Origin: Montifringilla adamsi
Lineage: Eukaryota > Chordata > Aves > Passeriformes > Passeridae
Length of the DNA stretch: 64,000 bases
Assembly (NCBI GenBank): GCA_017590115.1
Contig: JAGGNK010012559.1
Location: 2,959,236-3,023,235, forward strand
Direction of reading: 5' to 3'
Under the pieces are notes generated by a model. The model saw nothing but the letters and a program-made list of their open reading frames with translations, had not been told where the DNA came from and did no database searches. The position numbers were made by a program, and so were the translations under genes. Below are positions 33,492-45,400 of the stretch, piece by piece; positions within the stretch are counted from its first letter, which is position 1, and the number at the start of each line of letters is the position of its first letter.

Positions 33492-36400
33492 GTGAGCCGG
33501 GCGGGGCGGCGGCGCCTCCCGGTTCTCCGCCGCTCCCGCGCCCCCGACCGCGCCGTGTCCCCGGTGCTCCGTCACCGCCGTGTCCCCCGTGCCCGGCTGC
33601 CTCGGCGCGTGGTGTGGCCGCATCGGCCCCGGCTTTGGTTGCCCGCGGCGGGTCGGGCTGCGCGTTGCGATACCGGGCTCGGCTCGGCGGCGGGGTCGCT
33701 CCGGGGCTGGCCGGACGGGTTGTGGCGCGGATGTGCCGCCGCTCTCCGGTGCGCGGAGATGTGCCGGAGGAGCGGGAGAGGACGGACGGCTCCTCGTGGA
33801 ATGACCGGGTCAGCGCGGGGTGTCCCGGTCCCCGCGATTACCGGCGGCACGAGCAGCGCGCTGCCAGTCCCGTGACAGGGACACGGTTCGAGCTCTGGGG
33901 TCCGTGTTCGCGGGGACTGCGCTGCCACGGACGGAGCCCACTGGTCCCGGAGGCGAGAAGAGTGTCTCGGAGCATCGCGGAACGGTGGTCAGGGATGTGC
34001 CCGCCGGGGATGCGCCGCCGCGCCCCTCGCTCCCGGTTACCGGTGTCTGAGCCCGAGGCTCAACCTGCCGGTCGGGGCTGTGGCTGTTTGCTGGCTGTGG
34101 AAGGATCGTGAAGCTGTGAACTGAGGGAAATAGCTCTTCCTGTCAAAGACAGAATTGGCTGTTTTGTGGGGAAAGGGTGTGTTTGCCAGGGAAATCCCTC
34201 TTTCCAAGCAGCTGCTGGTACCTTTCGGTTCCAGCATCCGCACGCTGTGGGCAGTGATTGCTGTCTGCGGTGTCCCTGGGGTTGCACAGTCCTTAGGGCA
34301 TTGATCAGGCACCTGCGAGGTTGTTCTGGGTGTGCAGTGACAGCTTCGTGGCGCTCGGTGCTCACACCGTGGTGCCATGGCTGGTGGAGCCGGGGTGGGA
34401 GCTGCTCCCGTGCCCTGGGACATGGCACAGCATGGCACTGAGCTTCCCAATGCATGGACGCGGTGGGTTTTACCAGCATTGTTTTTAAAACAGCATTTCC
34501 AGTGTCAGTGGTTTTCCTAACATGCTGCCTTCCCTGCAGTTGTCCTGCTGGACTCAAAGGAATCGCAGGCGGAGCTGGGCTGGACTTCACACCCCTCGAA
34601 CGGGGTAAGCACGGGGCTGGGACTGTCCCTCTGCACCGCTGGAGAGGGTGAAAGGCTCTGTCAGCCTCTTGGTGCTCAGCAGCGTTTGAAGTGATGCCTG
34701 TGAGAGCTTTGCTTGCACAGAGCTGGGGTGGGGCTGGCAGCCACGGGACCTCCTCATGCAAGGTCGATGGGTAGCTTGGCATGATCAGAGCCCCTGGGAG
34801 CAGAGCGAGGAGTGAGGTCCCTCCTCAAAAGGGATTTTACACTGCTAAAACAAGCCAATAAAAACTGGCTCGTTAAGGCTTTGTGTTGTGGATCGCACAC
34901 CAGCATGAGCACCAAGGGTCAGTCAAGCCCTTAGAATCCGAGGGCTGTGGCTGGGGAGGACACTGGGAGCTGTGCCATGTAATGTTTGTTTCATCAGCCC
35001 CTGGCTTTGCTGCTGGTGTTGGTCTAAAGCCACTTTCAGTAGGCTTGGAGTTGTGCTCCTTGCAGCTTTGGGTTAATTTTCCCGAATGGAAACAAAGCGT
35101 TCAGACGGAAAAGGGATAGGTCTTGGAGTCATCTGCGTGGCACAGCTGTTTGTTTGCAGAAGAAACTCTGTTCTGGATATGTTTTGACTGTTTTGCATAA
35201 ATTTACCCCCAGAAAGAATTGCTTTGGGAAATTGCCAGGTCGTCATTCAGGCTGTGAGGGTTGAATCATCATTTCTCTGATCAGAATCTCTGCTGATAGC
35301 TTTGGGGGAACACTGTTTCACTTGCAGTCTGAGGATTTGTCCTGTTGCAGCTAAAACTTCTCCTGGCAGAGAAGCTGCTGCTGTTCATGAAGGTGTTTGA
35401 CATCCTCGTGTGATGGTGTCACTGGTGTCACATCTCCTTAAAGATGGATTTCTTGGAAATCTTGGATTTCTCTGGGGGGCCCAACCCCATCCAGCATTAC
35501 ACTGTGCGGCAGCACTGTGTGGATGCACCTTCCCAGGGACAGAAAATCTGAGGAGTGTGTGGGAGATGAAGGCTCTGGCTCCTCAGCAGATGATGTGTCC
35601 AGAATCAGGCTTTGTTTTCCAAGACCTGCTGCCAGTGCTGCCTTTCTGGTTGTGTTTTCACGTCTGCACCTCTGTGTAGAGCTCAGCTGTTGGGTGGCCC
35701 AGGAGCAGGGTTACTGCAGCTGGTGGGTTTGGTGGGCTGAGGACTTCCAGTGCCTACAGCATAATGGCTGTGGCGGGGGGCTTGTGACAGTGACATTTGT
35801 GCTGTCTGGCGTGTCTCTGCTGGGCCAGCTCCCGAGCTTTGTGTTCTGTCCCCAGTGGGAAGAGATCAGTGGCGTGGATGAGACCTACAAGCCGATACGC
35901 ACGTACCAGGTCTGCAACGTCATGGAGCCCAACCAGAACAACTGGCTGCAGACGGGCTGGATCGCCAGGCGTGACGGCCAGAGGATCTTCATTGAGCTGA
36001 AGTTCACCCTGCGGGACTGCAACAGCATCCCTGGCGTGACGAGCAGCTGCAAGGAGACTTTCAACCTGTACTACGTGGAGTCTGACTCCGACCTGGGCCG
36101 CAGCGTCCATGAGGGCAAGCACACCAAGATCGACACCATCGCGGCCGACGAGAGCTTCACGCAGGGAGACCTGGGCGAGCGCAAGATGAAGCTGAACACT
36201 GAGCTCAGGGAGATTGGGCACTTGAGCAAGAGAGGCTTCCACCTGGGCTTCCAGGACGTGGGTGCCTGCGTGGCGCTGGTCTCCGTGCGGGTTTATTACA
36301 AGAAGTGTCTGAGCACCGTGCAGAACTTGGCCACGTTCCCAGACACGGTGGCAGAGACGGCCTTTGTGACGCTGGTGGAGGTTAAGGGCACTTGTGTTGC

Positions 36401-39400
36401 CCATGCTGAGGTGGACGTGGATAACCCCCCTCGGATGCACTGCAGCGCAGAGGGCGAGTGGCTGGTGCCCGTAGGGAAATGCATGTGCAGCCCTGGCTTT
36501 GAGGAGAAGGACGGGGCATGCAGAGGTAAACGTGGCCATTGGTCTCCTGGCAGGTTTTGTCTGTCAGTCCATGCTGCTGCCGGACCTCTCTGGTGCCTGA
36601 GCACAGTTTGGACTGGTGGAATTGTCTTTTGCAGCAGTATGTTGGTTTGGGTGATGGCAGCTCCCCAGTGAAGCGCCAGAGGTTTGTTTGGAGGGTGGCA
36701 GTTGGAGGGCATGGGGCTGCTCTGCAGCCTGGTGCTGGTTGGGCAGATGTGTCAGAGCTCTGGGTGCTGTCAGGCATTTCCCACAGCTTTATCTGTAATG
36801 TTAAAATTACTCTAGAACATTAATATCCCTATTGATACGCTTTGGACACGGTTTAATAATTTGGTGCCTTTACAGCTCACAAGGTTATGTTTAAGGGCAG
36901 CTGCAAAAATGGATGTACCCTCTGCCTTAACAAGGCATCCCACTAATGAACCTGAGGCTGTGACCTTTCTTTCAAAGGCAGGTGAGAGCCAGGTGTGGGA
37001 TGCTGGCTGTCGTGCTCTTCCTCAGAGTGTGGAGCCTCTGAATGGAGAGAGTTGCTGGGCTAATGCCACCCCTGGGCACCTTCTTGCCAGCTGGGACCTG
37101 GGAAAGGAGGTGAATTCTTCAGTAAAATACATCTGAAAAGACCCTTTGCTACCCATGCCCGATGTCCAGGTGATACCTTGGATGTCTCCCTTTTCACCTC
37201 AACAACAGATTGAGAGGAAAACAGCTAAGTAAGTCCCAGGCAGGTGGAGTTGCCCTGCACTGGAGGCAGGTGGTGCAGTAGGAGAGTGAGCTTTCTGCCC
37301 TTCAGCAGCACCTCCAGGCTTTTCACTGTGCTGATGGTGCTGCCTTCCTCCAGGTGGTGGGATGCCCTTCCCAGTGCTCTGGGCAGTGGCTTCTCCTTAA
37401 GAAGACCTTATTAAAGCTATCAAATTGAAATCTCAGTGCTGTTGATTGCTTCAGTGGCTGCATGGCAGCTTGCCATGCTTTCCACATCTGTTTGGAGTGG
37501 GGATTTACATAGTGAGTCCCAGAAGGCTTTTGCTAATGTTTCAGGTTTCTCTGTGTTGAGTTTAAATAATTCATATTCTCTGAGGAAAAATATTTGAAGT
37601 AATTTAATGGACATAATTAAGTTTCTCTCCCCTCTCACAGAAAGCAGGTCATTAGTCATTCTCTGTGGAGCAGCGTCTGATGTCGGGTCAAATATCAGAA
37701 AACAGTTTTTAAGGGTTGAAAGTTTTGGGTTTGTTTGCAGCCCTGCATTAGCATAGTGCTAAGTGAATAGCTTTAAAAGATTTCTGATGAAAGCTTCAAT
37801 GAGGACAAAAGCCCTTGGGCTGGAGGCAGGTGGATGCTTTGGCAGTTTGGTGGCACAACACACCTGGCTCCACCACCGTGACCCTGTGGAGATGGCTTTG
37901 GAGGGCTCAGAGGGTGTGGATCCTGCTGGCCCACAAAACTTCTTGGCCAGAGTCTCTGTTGCAGCTCTTGTGGGCCTGAGAGGTCTGGGTGGTGGACTGG
38001 GGGTGGTGGGGGCTTTGCTGGTGCCTGTGGGGTGGCATGGGGGCCAGGGTGGTGCTTGAGGGTGGTGCTGGCAGCAGGACTGTGGTGGTGGCAGCAGTGG
38101 AGGAAGCAGGAGATGGTGAAGGTGTTTAACCTTGGTGGCAGAGCTGGTGTCCCTGTAACCCTGATTTAATTACTGAAAGCATCCTTTACCAAGAGAAGGT
38201 TTGTGTCCTCACTCTGAAATTAGGAGAGATGACAAAAAGGCCAGTAGGACTTCTGACTCTGCTAATTCTGGCTGCATGAAAGCTGAGTCTTTCCATGTCC
38301 ATCCTCCTGTCCTGCACCACTGCTCCAGCACTCCTGACAAGTCTGCATGTTTCTGATGAATTGTTTTGGTGTTTGTTGGAGTGCAGCCACCTCTGGGGTG
38401 GGACTGCACAACTTTAGTGTCTGTTTAACACCCACTCACAAAGAAGAGGAGAATTTGTCACTGAAAATACACTCAGACTTGTCTTGTCTGATGTATCTCT
38501 GTAGCCAGCTGCTGCTCTGTGCTTACTCTGACCATAAAACCCGTTCCCAGAGGATGCATGGCAGGCAATTGGGCAGTCCTGTGCTCTGTGGATGATCCCT
38601 TGCCCATCCCTGTTTTGTTTTCACTTGCCTTCCCAGCTTTGATATCTTTTTGCCATTAATTTTGTCAGGTGTGAGCTGTAGCCCCTTTGTGCTGGTTGTT
38701 TTTGATGTGTAGCAATAGTTTTTGTGTAAATGAAGCCGTGATGTGGGAGATCTGCCTAACATTTTCATTCAAAGTTGTCTCCTTCTGCTTCCTCTCTTCT
38801 ATCCAATCCCTAGTAATATCTGCAAGGAGAATTTCAACAAAACTCAAGGTTAATATTTACCAGCCAGATTTGCTGCAAATAAGACAACTTAAACCAGACA
38901 TTGCATTAATATGATGGAGGCCAGTTACCAAAAATAGCTGCCAGCCACTCTTCTTTGACAGAAACGTAAATTTGTGCTCTGGCAAAGTTTCCTCCTCAAT
39001 TCATTTTCCTCCACTTCTGACAGCACTGGCAGGAGCCAGCTCTGCCTGCTGCTGTGTCCCATGCTCTGCTGCCCCTCACCAGCACCTGGAGCCCTGCTTG
39101 GTCTGGCCAATGATGGGCTAATTAGTGTCCCTGTCCCTTGTCTACATGGAAATGACATCACTGAAAACAGTTTAGAGGTAAAATAGTTTCTAGTGCTTTG
39201 TCAGGATTTTTAAATGACCTTTTAAAGAGATGAGTGTTGCTCATCTCTTTAAAACCTTGCACAGGAGGTGGCTTCAGTGACAGTCTTGTCCATAGGTGCT
39301 GTTTGAAATGGGGAATAACAGAAATTCCCCCTCCTTGTCTGCATCACTGGGTGGATTTTTGGGCATCATGTTGAATTCAACCTGCTGTGGACAAGACACA

Positions 39401-42400
39401 AGGAAGATTTATTTGTATCTCTCTTAGGGAGAAAGCAGAGGTTTAGGGTGGGAGTGGGATGTGGGGTGAGTCAGATGCTCTTCTGTCCATTGGATATGTC
39501 TTACCACACCACTGTGTCACTGCAGTGTCCTTAGGTGGAAAAGAAATAGTTCAATTGAAAGTTAGAGAAATCTAAAATAATAAATGACAATATTTTGTCA
39601 TTTACTGCAAAGATACCTCCTGAAGCCTGAGGTCTGCTTTTCTGTTTAAATAGAAAAAGAGATAGATCCAAATGTACAGCACTTGGAGCTTTTGATTTGT
39701 TTCATCTTTTATACATTAACTTACAAACCTGTAAGTGCTCCTGGAGTGTACTTTATCTGCTGACTGATGCTGGAGGATTATGCATACGTTTATTTTCCCT
39801 CCTGGGGCTCTGCAAGTTGCACAAAGCACCAGGTTTTACTTTCATCACGGACGCAGCCACAGGCATCCTACAGTCAGACCCTGTGCTTGCAGCTGTGTGG
39901 AACTGGAGGAAATTCCAGAGGAATTCTGGAGCTGGGCACATTGAGGGGGGTTGTGAGGTGGGATCAGCTGGGTGTTGGTTGCTCACACACATGGAGCAGC
40001 CATGTAAAATCTCTCTGCAGTAATGGCCAGGCTTGGAGGTATTCATCATTTGGGAGTGCACATTGTTCCATTGCTGCTCACAGTGTGTCTGAAATAATTA
40101 TGGCTTTGGAAGTGGTGACAGATCCAGACACAAATCGCTCCGTGACATTTCATTTCAGAGAAAGCTACTCTGACAATTACAAGCATCACAAGTTGTTTGC
40201 AGAATTCCTGTGAGGTTAAGGTCGTGGATATCTGGCTGCTGGGTGAACGTGTTGGATGGGCTGTTGAAATCCAGAGGGGACGTGTCTTGCCCACAGCTGA
40301 GGGGGTTTGTGTGAGCTGAAGTGCTCAGCAGGGCCCTGGAGAGGCTGGTCAGCCAGTCCTTCACCAGGGACTGTTGGGTGGGTGCATTAGGGAGCTGAGA
40401 GACAGCAGTGAATTGCACTTGGCTCAGCAGATGTGCCTGCTTCAGTGTGTCCTTGAGGAACATTCTGGCATAAATAGCAAGGAGGTTCTGTCAGTCCTGG
40501 CTGGATTCATCAAATGCACTCTGTTAGATATTTCAAGACTGTCTTTGTTCTGGACTAAATCACTAAATTTAATTTTGGCTGTTAAGAGTTTGTTGTTGGG
40601 GATGCACAAGGATCTTGCCCTTGGACACAGGTTTTCATTTTAGTACTCCACAAATTATTTAACAAGGACAAAAATTACAGAGTAGCATTGTCTAGAGGTG
40701 TCAGAATTGCTGGGAATGTGTTGGACCATAGGCTGCTTGTTGAAAACCAGTTGTTAAAAACCTCCGAACTGTGTGGAAGGCAAGGTGCTTTTGGATTCTC
40801 TGGGGTGGTACAGCCTGAAGTTCCCATCCTGGCAGACATGGAACCGAGGTGAGAAGAGCCTGACTCAGTGCTTGCATTGATTGCTCTTCATGCTGACTTT
40901 GTCCCTCTCACGCTGGCTCACAGATTGGACACGACTGCTGTCCCTTCTCTCTGCCTGCAGTATTGATCACAGCTGGTGCAGTAAGGCAAGGTGAGATCTC
41001 AAACTCAGCGTGGAGAGGGCAGGAGCCTCTCTGCTACCCGAGGATGTTTTTCAGCAAGGCTCTTTGTCCACCTCAGTGCACCACTGAAGCTCTGTCCTGT
41101 CAGTGATTTACACAGGGTGCCCTGTCTGGTTTGGGCAGCCTGTCCTCGTCCATGGGCACTGGCTGGCAGTGTCTGTCCTTCCTTGGGGCTGCTGCTCCCT
41201 CCTTCCCACTGTGCTGGCCTGAGGCACTTTGCCTCTGAAGCACTGATGAAATGTTTGGAACATAATAAACAGTGACTTGATAATGGGATTTAGATGGATG
41301 GAGTAGGGCTGTGCCAGCCTGGTCCAGGGAGGGGTCAGCAGGAGCAAGAGCTCCTGTGAGAGATGCATTGTGAACGCCTTGGGTGACAGTGGTGAGATTG
41401 CAGGGTTGAGTGCTGCTCAAAGGGCTGCATGCAAGTCTGAGAGCTGGAGGGGCCCAGTGCTCCCAGTCTGCCCTTTGCTGGGATTGTCAGGCTGCTGGGG
41501 TGCCTCAGCCTGTGCTGCTGTCCTGGTTCTTGCTGTGGCACCCCCAGTGCTGGCTGCCTGTCTCCCCAGCTGTGGCTTTCCTAAAGAGCATTTTTATGAA
41601 TGTCTGCTTCAGCAGAGAAAATTAACACACATTAAAGCAAATGAACTTTGTCAGATACAATTCCATGACCAAAACTGGAAAGGAATTGATTTTGGAAGAC
41701 AACCGAGTTGTAGTGTTAATTATAAATGCCTGTATAGGCATTTTGAGTGAGGCTGCAGCTGTTATTAATTCATGCTGGCACACTCAGTGCTGCTGCTGGT
41801 AGGACTTCACTGGGAAGGGAAATGGAAAGCTGTCCTGTGCCACTGGAGTAGGAAACCATGCATTTTCCAGGTCTGCTTCCTCAGTCACCCCTGCTTTCCC
41901 TGTGGCACAGGCTGGGAATGAGAGAGGACGTTGCTCTCTCCAAAAACACCCGCTCCTGCCTGAGGAGCTGTGTCAGGTGAGGTGCAGAGAGAAGCCTTTC
42001 CCAAGGTTACTTCATGCTGGGTTATCAGCCAAGCTGCCTCCCAGATGAGTGCAGCTCGCTGTGCTGCTGGTTTGGCAGGGTACAGACAGTGTTACACAGA
42101 GGGGGGAATGTGCTCTCTCTGCCAGTGACAGGGACCAGGCCCGCTTGAGGAGCTTCTGTGGTCAGCAGTGTGGAGCTGGAGAGAGGCACTTGATCCATCT
42201 GACCCATCTGACTGCTTCTCTTTGGCTCTGGGACAATGAATTATTGAATTTTATTGTTTAATAATTTACGTGTGGTAGCACCAGAGGACCAGGAACAGGA
42301 TAGAAAGCAGTGTACAAAAAAAGAGAATTTCATTCTATAAATTGATGACCTGATCCCCCGAGAGCTGTCACATACCCACTGCAGAAATAAGCACTGTGAA

Positions 42401-45400
42401 ATGACAGGGACACCTAAACCAGCTGGAGACCAAGAAAAACACTCGTAGGATGAGGTGGAAGAGGGTGGGAGTTTGTCTGAAAAAAGAAACAGAGACACAC
42501 ATATGATGCATCACGTGTGCTGGGCACTTTTGTTCTTCTCACGGGCAAGTTTTGGACAGCCAAGGAAAAAAAAAATTAGGAAGTAAAGCCCGTGGCTCCT
42601 CGTGGGACACACTCACATGGGGTTGTGGTGCCTGCTCCTGGGACATGCAAATTGGGGCATTTTGTGCCGTTATTAATGACAGACACTTCTGTAAACTTAC
42701 TTCTGGCTGTTAGAAAACAGGGTGGACTATTCTGAAAGACACTTCTAATTGGAAATGTTCAGTTTCCTGCGATGAGGTGTCAGGTTTGTGTGACAGGCAC
42801 ATCTGAGGGATGGGGTCTGGGTTTAATGCTTGGATCCCATCATGTTTGTAAACAGGATTGATTTTCCTGTCGTGTCTGATGCAGCGATGTTTCTGCCCTG
42901 TGTGGTGGTCAGTGCTACCTAACTAAAGGAAAAAAGCACAATCTGTCTCCATTCTATGAATACACTACCAGTTCTGATTTGGTTTCTCAATTCTAAAGAG
43001 GGAACTGGAAGTTTCAGGAGTAATTTTAACATTTGCTATTTTTTCCTAGTTTATCTAGCACCCTAGATAGGGAATGACATTTACTATGAAAGTCTGTGCA
43101 GAGCTACAGAACCCAAATGGGTAAAACCAAGGGACATCTTTCTTGGTGCCAGGATCATGCAGGTGCTCAGGGAAAGCAGCTTAGAGGGTGGTGTCTGCTG
43201 GCCAGGGGCAGCACAGGAGGCTCCAGGGAAATGCAGTCACCAGACATGTCCCAGTTTATCCTGTGCTGCTCTCCCCTTAACAGCCTCTCTCTCTTTCAGC
43301 TTGCCTTCCAGGGTTTTACAAGCTCTCCCTCCGTCTCCCTCTCTGTTCTCCATGCCCTGAGCACAGCTTCACACCTGAGGAAGCCTCCACGTTCTGTTTG
43401 TGCCAGACAAATTACTCCAGGTCTCCTTCAGACCCACCATCTGCCTCCTGCACACGTAGGTGTCTCTCTGTCCAGCACTCTGTCTGTCTGTCCAGGCTCT
43501 CTGTCTGTCCTGCAGTGCCCAGGGCTGTGCCTGCCTGCTCTGTGTGCTCACCTCGGGGTCTGTGCACTGGGGAGGGGATGGAGGGGCTGTCCCTACAACC
43601 CAGACTGATCAGACACATCAGGCAGATGTGCAGTCAGGCTCACAGACTCCCTGATAAACTGGGGCACAGTCATTTAGTGACTATAATACACAGGTTTTAA
43701 TTAAATGGCCTCTAGTTAATCGGACTGGACTCCAGCTCTGGTGATGGATGCTGTCCAGCTGCCAGCACAGGGATGAGGAACCCTCTGTCTCTGCAGAGCA
43801 TGGCCAGGCAGTGTCTGACCAGGAGTGGGCTCCTGGGGCCAGTGCTGCTCAGGGCTCCAGCCAGGGGCTCCTCATGCACACTGTGAGCTGTGGCTTGTGG
43901 TGCACACACGTCCCTGCAGCTGGGATCCTCTGTCCCACTGTGTTGCACACACCAGTGCCTCCATGTCCCCTTGTTCCACCCCTGGCTGTGGCTGTCCAGG
44001 ACCTCTGTGTCCCCTCGTGCCACCCTTGGCTGTTGCTGTCCACATGTCCCCTCGTGCCACCCCTGGCTGTGGCTGTCCAGGACTGTGCCCTTGTGCTCTA
44101 CCCCCAGTGCCTGCTGTGCTGCTCCCAGAGAGGATCTTGAGGTTTGTGATGTGTTACTCTTTGAGCCAGGTCTTATGAGCTCCCAGAGAAACCCATCACA
44201 CCTGAGATAGCTCAGCAACCCCAAACGACATAAAATTAGCAGGATGGCTTCTGAGGTAGTGTTGGAAACATAAAAAGGTTTAATAAAAGGCAAGATAACA
44301 AAGCTCTTACAGAGAAAAACCGAGCCAGGTTTTGCAGAGGCAAGAGGTTCTTGCTCCTGCTAGAACACCCCACAAAAGTTATTATTTCCTTTGTTCTTTT
44401 CCTTTTTTAGTGAATTACCTAGGTGGGACCTCTTGGTCAGACAGCCACAGGTCTGAGGTGAAATCCCAAAGGTCCTATGAGGTGTAGGGAGAGAAACTGG
44501 GAGAGAAACTTGTGTGCTTTTTCCCTTTCTAAACCAAGAATAATTTAGTCACTCCGCCAACAGGAAGCGACATCCCTACACCTATACACTGACACTCTTT
44601 TCCTTCCAGGCCCACCCTCTGCCCCGAGGAACCTGGTGTACAGCCTGCGCCAGTCCTCCCTGGTGCTGCAGTGGAGCGCCCCGGCCGACGCGGGCGGCCG
44701 CAGCGACCTCACCTACAGCCTGTGGTGTGGCCGGTGCCCCGCGGCGCCCGCGGGGCGCTGCCAGCAGTGTGGCAGCAGCGTGGGCTTCGTGCCGCAGCAG
44801 ACGGGGCTGGTGGGGCGCACGGTCACCCTGGTGAACCTGCTGCCTCACGCCAACTACACCATCCGCGTGCTGGCCCTCAACGGCGTCTCGGCCGTCAGCC
44901 CGCTGGCCGGCCAGCAGTACGCCGAGGTCAACGTGTCCACGGGCCCTGCAGGTACGTGGCACACATGGGGACAGCGTGCTGTTTTTCCCCCCTGGGGTGC
45001 TTTGCTCTGGCGGGTCAGTTTTGGGGTGTGGGGGTGTCACAATCCGCTAGGGCAAGCGCGGTCGTGATGGTTCGTTTGCCGATCCCGAAAGTGCAAAAGA
45101 CAAACGGCGGGGGACTGTCGGTTTAATCACAGCAAATGCGCCTTTACTGAGCAGCAAATGTGATAGAGGGATCTAAAAGGAAATCGAGAGGAAATTGAAA
45201 AGGAAATAAAGGATAGAAAGAAAAAGGGGGGAAGGGGAATGTAGCTACCAATGAGACGGAATCGTCGTGGTGCAGCCACACAGATTCACCGTCGTCCGTG
45301 GGGGTTCACCGAAGTCGTCTCCAAAGCTGCAGTTTATATGGCCTCAATCCAAAGTGAGTGGCATCAGCCAAAAGGTGGGGAAGATTCATGGGCCGTTGTG

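Larger units (their letters stand above)
33150..34100 (+). promoter_or_regulatory. EPHA10: CpG island and probable EPHA10 promoter
   Basis: Strong CpG density, Sp1-like GGGGCGGGG boxes just before the gap at 33468, and no TATA box. It lies at the predicted first exon of EPHA10 and extends into intron 1. Confidence 0.75.

Noticed and set aside
33191..34111. Long + frames across the CpG island
   Set aside because: GC-rich sequence has few stops; the frames cross the N gap and the predicted intron 1 donor and show no Eph or other domain.
35754..36539. 261-codon open frame on - opposite EPHA10 exon 3
   Set aside because: It is the shadow of the GC-rich ephrin-binding exon on the + strand; no family resemblance of its own.
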